A DNA stretch of 64,000 nucleotides from assembly GCF_014322765.1 (NCBI RefSeq), contig NZ_JAASTZ010000001.1, forward strand, positions 186,001 to 250,000, written 5' to 3'. Under the pieces are notes generated by a model. It had not been told where the DNA came from, made no database searches, and worked only from the letters and a program-made list of their open reading frames with translations. A program made the translations under genes and the position numbers. The DNA comes from Listeria immobilis. Lineage in GTDB: Bacteria > Bacillota > Bacilli > Lactobacillales > Listeriaceae. Each line of letters opens with the position of its first letter. Position 1 is the stretch's first letter. This document shows positions 59,652-64,000 of this stretch, piece after piece.

Positions 59652-60077
59652 ATGAGAAGAGAGAAGACGATGGATACACTTATTCGCTCGATAATGATTA
59701 AATCAAAGCGCAAAATGGATGCCAAAGTGGCTCAATTTGGATTAACAGCACAACAGGCTAGAGTACTTGGATTTTTAAATGATAATGATGCGAATGAAAT
59801 TATCCAAAAAGATCTTCAAAAAATCTTCCAAACACGTGGCGCGAGTATTACTAGTTTGATTCAAGGCTTGGAAAAAAAGAAGCTAATCACGCGTAAGCCA
59901 AGTCTCCGCGATGGTCGAGAAAAAGTCGTGATATTAACAAAAGAAGGGAAGGAGATTGTAGATGAATTTAATGCATTCTTTCCGCGAGAAGATGATAAGG
60001 CAAAAAAAGTATTATCAGCCGAGGAATATAAAACGCTAATCGCACTACTTAGCAAAATTGATGATAATTCAGATTGA
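59652..60077 (+). CDS. MarR family transcriptional regulator
   Basis: This 141-residue winged-helix regulator has QFGLTAQQARVLGFLND (about 28-44), the recognition helix region QKDLQKIFQTRGASITSLIQGLEKKKLITRKPSLRDGREKVVILTKEG (about 52-99) and flanking dimerisation helices. It is probably the autorepressor of the operon that includes the MATE efflux gene, binding the TTAGAATTCTAA sites. The ligand is unknown. The ATG at 59652 follows AAGGAGG. Confidence 0.92.
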   Translation: MRREKTMDTLIRSIMIKSKRKMDAKVAQFGLTAQQARVLGFLNDNDANEIIQKDLQKIFQTRGASITSLIQGLEKKKLITRKPSLRDGREKVVILTKEGKEIVDEFNAFFPREDDKAKKVLSAEEYKTLIALLSKIDDNSD

Positions 60078-60092
60078 AAAAATTTAACTATA

Positions 60093-60110
60093 TAGTTAGA
60101 ATTCTAACTA
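60093..60110 (+). promoter_or_regulatory. MarR operator 2, between marR and the MATE gene
   Basis: TAGTTAGAATTCTAACTA is a perfect 18-bp palindrome with the same core as operator 1. It lies 16 bp after the marR stop and 20 bp before the MATE start. No convincing -35/-10 pair is seen around it. Confidence 0.75.
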
Positions 60111-60130
60111 ATTTAACAGGAGGAAATAAC

Positions 60131-61492
60131 ATGAAACAAACAGATGAATTTTATTTAACAAAAGCGAGCATCCCAAAAGCAATTGCACATTTATCCATCC
60201 CGATGATGCTTGGGATGTCAGTCGGTGTTATCTATAATATAATTAATGCCTTTTTTATCGGCATGCTTCACGACACCTCAATGCTAACTGCGGTAACACT
60301 TGGACTTCCAATGTTTACGATTTTAATGGCAATTGGAAATATGTTTGGTGTTGGTGGCGGAACTTACATTTCTCGCTTACTTGGTAAAAAAGAAAACAGC
60401 AAGGCTAGAGCGGTTTCGGCGTTTGTACTCTATGGTAGTTTAGCGTTAGGAATACTTTGTGCAATCATCTTGGGATTAATGATTAATCCAGTAACTCACT
60501 TTCTTGGAGCAGATGCAGCAAGCTTTTTACACACCAAAAATTATACGTTAGCACTATTAATTTGTAGTCCGTTTATTATTGCCAATTTTGCGCTAGAGCA
60601 AGTGGTTCGTGCGGAAGGTGCTTCGAAAATTTCGATGAACGGAATGTTTATTAGCACTATCGTTAATTTGATTTTTGATCCGCTATTGATTTTATATTTT
60701 GATTTTAATGTGGTTGGAGCTGCGGTTTCGGTTGGCGTAGCAAGTGCCGTTTCTCTTGTTTACTACGCTTGGTACTTAGAGAAAAAAAGTGCTTATTTAT
60801 CCATCCAGTTTAAATGGTTTCGGGTTACTAAAGAGATGATTAGCAATGTATTTAAAATTGGCGTTTCCGAACTGCTTTTATCATTATTCCTAATTGTAAC
60901 TACCTTAATTTTAAACTATTATTCGATTAGTTACGGAGAAGGAGTTGTGGCTGGCTTTGGGGTAGCACTTCGCGTCGTACAATTACCTGAATTTATTTGT
61001 ATGGGGCTTTATATGGGGATAATTCCTCTGTTAGCTTATAATTATAGTGCAGGAAATATTGCTAGATTTGAGAAAGCAATTCGTTTTACAGCGATAAGTA
61101 TCGGCTTTATTGTCTTAGTTATTTCAAGTTTGGTATTTTTGTTCCGTTTTCAAGTGATGCATTTATTTAGTGAAAGTCCAAGTGTCATCATGCTTGGTGT
61201 GCACATTATGGTTGCGATGTTGATTTCCTCCTTATTTAGTGGATTTACTGGTCTTTTCACAAGTACGTTCCAAGCAATTGGAAAAGCGATTCCAGCAACG
61301 ATTATGTCTGTTTCGCAAGGGATTATTTTTATTCCAGTGATTATGTTGGGACAGCATTATTTTGGCTTAGTTGGCGTTATTTGGTCGTTAACTGCAACAG
61401 AAATCCTCACTTGTATTATCGGTGTGACACTTTTCACAATTTACAATATAAAAATCGCTAGTAGTACAAAAGCCAAAGATTTAGCGGTTTAA
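60131..61492 (+). CDS. MATE family multidrug efflux transporter
   Basis: The 453-residue protein has 12 predicted helices and family features: the opening PKAIAHLSIPMMLGMSVGVIYNIINAFFIG (about 14-43) and the second-half equivalent. The NMFGVGGGTYISRLLG segment (about 74-89) and EQVVRAEGASKISM (about 157-170) are also typical. It exports drugs by sodium or proton exchange. The ATG at 60131 has AGGAGGAA; a longer frame begins inside marR without a ribosome site. Regulation by the upstream MarR is expected. Confidence 0.92.
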   Translation: MKQTDEFYLTKASIPKAIAHLSIPMMLGMSVGVIYNIINAFFIGMLHDTSMLTAVTLGLPMFTILMAIGNMFGVGGGTYISRLLGKKENSKARAVSAFVLYGSLALGILCAIILGLMINPVTHFLGADAASFLHTKNYTLALLICSPFIIANFALEQVVRAEGASKISMNGMFISTIVNLIFDPLLILYFDFNVVGAAVSVGVASAVSLVYYAWYLEKKSAYLSIQFKWFRVTKEMISNVFKIGVSELLLSLFLIVTTLILNYYSISYGEGVVAGFGVALRVVQLPEFICMGLYMGIIPLLAYNYSAGNIARFEKAIRFTAISIGFIVLVISSLVFLFRFQVMHLFSESPSVIMLGVHIMVAMLISSLFSGFTGLFTSTFQAIGKAIPATIMSVSQGIIFIPVIMLGQHYFGLVGVIWSLTATEILTCIIGVTLFTIYNIKIASSTKAKDLAV

Positions 61493-61513
61493 AAAGTTTG
61501 TGAGAATATATAG

Positions 61514-61543
61514 TTGACGAGCTCTTCTAAATTATGGTATTAT
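61514..61543 (+). promoter_or_regulatory. Promoter of the riboswitch-terC transcript
   Basis: TTGACG (61514-61519) and an extended -10 TGGTATTAT (61535-61543) are separated by 18 bp between the hexamers, about 35 nt before the aptamer. Confidence 0.6.
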
Positions 61544-61574
61544 TTTCTAGGTAATCATATATCGTTCTTTGACA

Positions 61575-61716
61575 AATGTCAGAGGGGAGTAGCGCTGATT
61601 AGCTTTTTAATCAGGATAAAGTCGTCATTACATGGTAGAGATATCATCGGTTTTATCACATTTAATTTTTAAATGTTAGCGAGACCTTTGCCTTTATGGG
61701 CAGGTCTCGCTTTTTT
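61575..61716 (+). ncRNA. yybP-ykoY manganese riboswitch with terminator
   Basis: The leader has the yybP-ykoY landmarks: AGGGGAGTAGCG (61583-61594 region), the GTCGTCATTACATGG core, and the conserved CCTTTGCC (61685-61692). That end overlaps a terminator hairpin GCGAGACC/GGTCTCGC (61679-61686 and 61703-61710) followed by TTTTTT. Mn(II) binding to this class stabilises the aptamer and allows read-through into an Mn-export or metalation gene. The downstream TerC gene fits the known regulon. Ends are approximate. Confidence 0.88.
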
Positions 61717-61775
61717 GTTTCTTTAAATTAGGAGATCTTTGACATTTTTTATAGAATAAAGGAGGAAATTTATTA

Positions 61776-62543
61776 GTGGATACAGCAATGATTTTAGAAT
61801 ACGGTTGGGTGTTACTTGTCCTGATCGGTCTTGAGGGGATTCTGGCAGCAGATAACGCCGTGGTTATGGCGGTTATGGTCAAACATCTCCCAGACAAACA
61901 ACAGAAAAAAGCATTATTTTATGGACTTATGGGGGCATTTGTCTTCCGGTTTGGGGCACTATTCCTTATTTCCTTTTTGGCAAACGTTTGGCAAGTTCAA
62001 GCGCTTGGTGCCGCATACTTACTATATATTGCAATTAGCCATATTTGGAAGCATGCAAAAGGTAAAGATGGAGAAAAAGAAAAGAAAGAAAAAGCAGGTT
62101 CTGGTTTTTGGATGACCGTTTTAAAAGTAGAAATTGCGGATATTGCCTTTGCGATTGATTCGATGCTTGCTGCTGTTGCACTTGCGATTACACTTCCAGA
62201 AACTGGGTGGGGTCACATTGGTGGAATTGATACTGGGCAATTCGCGATTATGTTCTTAGGCGGCTTAGTCGGATTAATTATTATTCGTTTTGCAGCAACG
62301 CAATTTGTTAAATTACTGAAAAATTATCCAAGTCTAGAAACTGCCGCATTTTTAATAGTTGGTTGGGTAGGAGTGAAGCTAGTTATTTACACATTAGCTC
62401 ATCCAAGTCTTGGTGTTATTCCACATAGCTTCCCTGAGTCAACGCTTTGGAAACTTATTTTCTGGGGTGTAATGATTCTAATTATCATATGGGGCTGGTT
62501 TGTATCATATCGTAGTAAGAAAAAGACAGAAACTACTAACTAA
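61776..62543 (+). CDS. TerC family membrane protein, riboswitch-controlled (paralogue 1)
   Basis: This 255-residue protein has seven hydrophobic segments. Metal-binding motifs of the TerC/YkoY family are visible: GLEGILAADNAVVMAVMVKHLP (about 18-39) and KVEIADIAFAIDSMLAAVAL (about 117-136). A charged KHAKGKDGEKEKKEK loop lies near 92-106. Related YkoY/YceF (MeeY/MeeF) proteins export manganese to load secreted enzymes, such as LtaS. The start is GTG at 61776 after AAAGGAGG. It is 64% or more alike by eye to the next gene in the motif regions (no alignment was run). Confidence 0.88.
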   Translation: MDTAMILEYGWVLLVLIGLEGILAADNAVVMAVMVKHLPDKQQKKALFYGLMGAFVFRFGALFLISFLANVWQVQALGAAYLLYIAISHIWKHAKGKDGEKEKKEKAGSGFWMTVLKVEIADIAFAIDSMLAAVALAITLPETGWGHIGGIDTGQFAIMFLGGLVGLIIIRFAATQFVKLLKNYPSLETAAFLIVGWVGVKLVIYTLAHPSLGVIPHSFPESTLWKLIFWGVMILIIIWGWFVSYRSKKKTETTN

Positions 62544-62550
62544 ATAATAA

Positions 62551-62586
62551 AAAACCAGAAGTGCATTTTTGTACTTCTGGTTTTAC
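62551..62586 (+). terminator. Terminator between the two terC paralogues
   Basis: AAAACCAGAAGTGCA (62551-62565) pairs with TACTTCTGGTTTT (62572-62584). It separates the two genes, so the second is likely transcribed from its own promoter. Confidence 0.88.
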
Positions 62587-62645
62587 ATACAACAAGGTGC
62601 CGAAAACACATTTTTATGATAGAGTAGAAGGATGGTGGAGGAAAG

Positions 62646-63413
62646 ATGGATGTTTCTATTTGGGGTGAATATGCCTTAGTATTCCTTGTGTTAGTTATTT
62701 TAGAAGGAATTCTTTCAGCAGACAATGCTGTAGTGATGGCTGTAATAGTTAAAGGTTTACCACATGAAAAACAACGAAAAGCATTATTTTATGGGCTAGT
62801 TGGTGCATTTGTTTTCCGATTTATTGCACTTTTTTTAATTTCATTTTTAGTGAAAATATGGGAAATTCAAGCTATTGGCGCCATTTATTTGTTATATTTA
62901 GCAATTAAACATATGTGGAAACTGAAAAAAGGTAAGCAAGAGGATGTCAAAGAAGTGGCGAATGCAAAATCTACTTCTTTTTGGGGTGTAGTAGCCCGAG
63001 TGGAGTTAACAGATATTGCATTTGCGCTAGATTCGATGTTAGCGGCAGCTGCGTTAGTCGTTACTTTACCAGATTTGGGCAACTTTGAAATAGGTGGAAT
63101 GAATGGTGGGCAATTTATTGTTATGTTCCTTGGGGGAATTGCCGGGTTAGTTGTTATTCGTTTTGCAGCTACCCAAGTAGTAAAATTATTAGAACGCTAT
63201 CCTACCTTAGAAACAGCCGCATTTTTAATTGTTGGTTGGGTAGGGGTGAAAATGGCGGTTTTAACACTTGCACATCCTTCAGTTGCCATCATTCCAGAAG
63301 ATTTTCCAGATTCAGCTGTTTGGAAGCTGACATTTTGGTCGGTTATGATAATAATAGGTTTGGGTGGTTATATCATTGCGAGAAAAAAAGAGAAACAAAA
63401 CAAAAGAATTTGA
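62646..63413 (+). CDS. TerC family membrane protein (paralogue 2)
   Basis: The 255-residue paralogue of the preceding gene has VILEGILSADNAVVMAVIVKGLP (about 17-39), RVELTDIAFALDSMLAAAALVV (about 117-138) and ATQVVKLLERYPTLETAAFLIVGWVGVKM. Both copies keep the acidic residues proposed to bind the metal. It lacks a riboswitch leader: only about 60 bp separate it from the preceding terminator. The ATG has GGAGGAAAG upstream. It probably also handles manganese, with different regulation. Confidence 0.88.
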   Translation: MDVSIWGEYALVFLVLVILEGILSADNAVVMAVIVKGLPHEKQRKALFYGLVGAFVFRFIALFLISFLVKIWEIQAIGAIYLLYLAIKHMWKLKKGKQEDVKEVANAKSTSFWGVVARVELTDIAFALDSMLAAAALVVTLPDLGNFEIGGMNGGQFIVMFLGGIAGLVVIRFAATQVVKLLERYPTLETAAFLIVGWVGVKMAVLTLAHPSVAIIPEDFPDSAVWKLTFWSVMIIIGLGGYIIARKKEKQNKRI

Positions 63414-64000
63414 ATATGATCAAGAAGTAAAATTGCGTAGAAGATTAAAGCTTGTGTTAGCACGTATGACACCAGTTCAAGTCATTATCACATATTACTT
63501 TTTTGCTGTTACAATTTCAACCATTGTTCTTAGCATGCCGTTTACGCTACAAAAAGGGGTTAAAGTGTCATTTATTGATACGCTTTTCACGGCGGCAAGT
63601 TCTGTTAGTGTAACGGGTCTTGCAACAGTGGATGTTAGTCAAACTTACAGTACAGCCGGAATCTGGGTCTTAATGGCGATTTTCCAAATTGGCGGACTCG
63701 GCGTGATGATGATTAGTACTTTCTTTTATTTAATCTTAAAAAGACGTATTGGTTTAAAACAAAGACAGCTTATTATGACAGATACTAATCAATTTACAAT
63801 GAGCGGTATGGTAAGGATGTTAAGAGAAATTCTAATGCTTATTTTTGGGATTGAGTTAATAGGTGCACTTATTTTGGGGATTTATTTTGTTCCACTTTAT
63901 CCTAATGTTGGTGATGCGATGTTCCAAGGATTGTATAACTCGGTTTCGCTAGTAACAAATGCCGGAGTTGATATTACTGGGAAATCACTGATTCCATTTG
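63376..64000 (+). CDS. TrkH/KtrB family potassium transporter subunit (partial, runs off the window)
   Basis: About 208 codons are present. Pore-forming repeats are visible: FTAASSVSVTGLATVDVSQ (first selectivity filter, T-V-T-G-L/A type) and, near the edge, YNSVSLVTNAGVDITGKS (second filter, N-A-G-V/F). Helices at residues ~33-53 and ~92-115 flank them. The family imports K+ with a cytosolic RCK-domain partner. The start is uncertain: the TTG at 63376 has GGTGG 8 nt upstream and overlaps the TerC gene by 38 bp; TTG at 63433 or ATG at 63466 are alternatives. The 3' end is beyond the window. Confidence 0.85.
   Translation, partial: MREKKRNKTKEFEYDQEVKLRRRLKLVLARMTPVQVIITYYFFAVTISTIVLSMPFTLQKGVKVSFIDTLFTAASSVSVTGLATVDVSQTYSTAGIWVLMAIFQIGGLGVMMISTFFYLILKRRIGLKQRQLIMTDTNQFTMSGMVRMLREILMLIFGIELIGALILGIYFVPLYPNVGDAMFQGLYNSVSLVTNAGVDITGKSLIPF

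Noticed and set aside
60074-60130. Longer MATE start at 60074 overlapping marR
   Set aside because: The added residues would run through operator 2 and lack a ribosome site, whereas AGGAGG precedes the ATG at 60131.

Overview
This 64 kb window is ordinary chromosome of a low-GC Firmicute, and the gene order and protein sequences point to Listeria (sensu stricto, L. monocytogenes/innocua/welshimeri group). Supporting markers are a SrtA with H127/C188/R197, the fri-type Dps ferritin, the LhrC5-type small RNA, the lmo0937-type sigma-B peptide, the LiaIH-like pair and the dlt operon. The order matches my memory of the lmo0926-lmo0993 segment of L. monocytogenes EGD-e. The SrtA sequence differs from my memory of EGD-e, and a MacAB-like transporter operon sits between htpX and yjbH. 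Species and lmo equivalences are recollection, not a database result. No phage, IS, CRISPR or rRNA was seen.

Layout. 1-10 kb: VOC protein, lipoteichoic acid synthase LtaS, alkyladenine glycosylase, sortase A, a tiny possibly frameshifted gene, YhfI-like MBL hydrolase, lipoate ligase, a VTT membrane protein, and a YkcC/YkcB-like glycosyltransferase pair. 10-20 kb: tRNA-Gly(UCC), queG, trmL, nitroreductase, the sigma-B small membrane protein, LMW phosphatase, SUKH protein, TPR protein plus Hsp90-like chaperone, fri, a HesB-like protein, and a secreted ComEC-like MBL/HhH lipoprotein with a DUF3006 partner. 20-30 kb: LhrC5 sRNA, CynX-type MFS with GntR regulator, AI-2E family transporter, two DUF915 hydrolases, small membrane proteins, LiaIH-like stress pair, nagA-nagB-nagR. 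30-40 kb: TagO-like transferase, two U32 proteins, lemA-htpX, the MacAB-like operon whose membrane-fusion gene has an in-frame stop, yjbH. 40-50 kb: CYTH protein, TPR protein, relQ, nadK, pseudouridine synthase, fabI, dltXABCD, rpiA, GNAT protein. 50-64 kb: esterase, ilvE, DHA2 efflux pump, M42 peptidase, glutathione peroxidase, a LytTR-DUF3021-ABC operon, prfC, a MarR/MATE operon with two identical operator cores, a yybP-ykoY manganese riboswitch before two tandem TerC genes, and the start of a TrkH/KtrB potassium transporter.

Functional themes. Envelope assembly is strongly represented: LtaS makes lipoteichoic acid, Dlt proteins D-alanylate it, the GT pair may glycosylate it, TagO starts wall teichoic acid, and SrtA anchors proteins. 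Envelope and metal stress are covered by LiaIH, LhrC, YjbH, RelQ, fri (PerR-box and sigma-B promoters) and the Mn riboswitch/TerC unit. The best candidates for a second look are the broken efflux operon, the possible small frameshifted gene near 4.3 kb, the Hsp90-like/TPR pair, the MBL-HhH lipoprotein and the duplicated MarR operator. I do not see a clear wholly new system; most of the window is conserved core genome.
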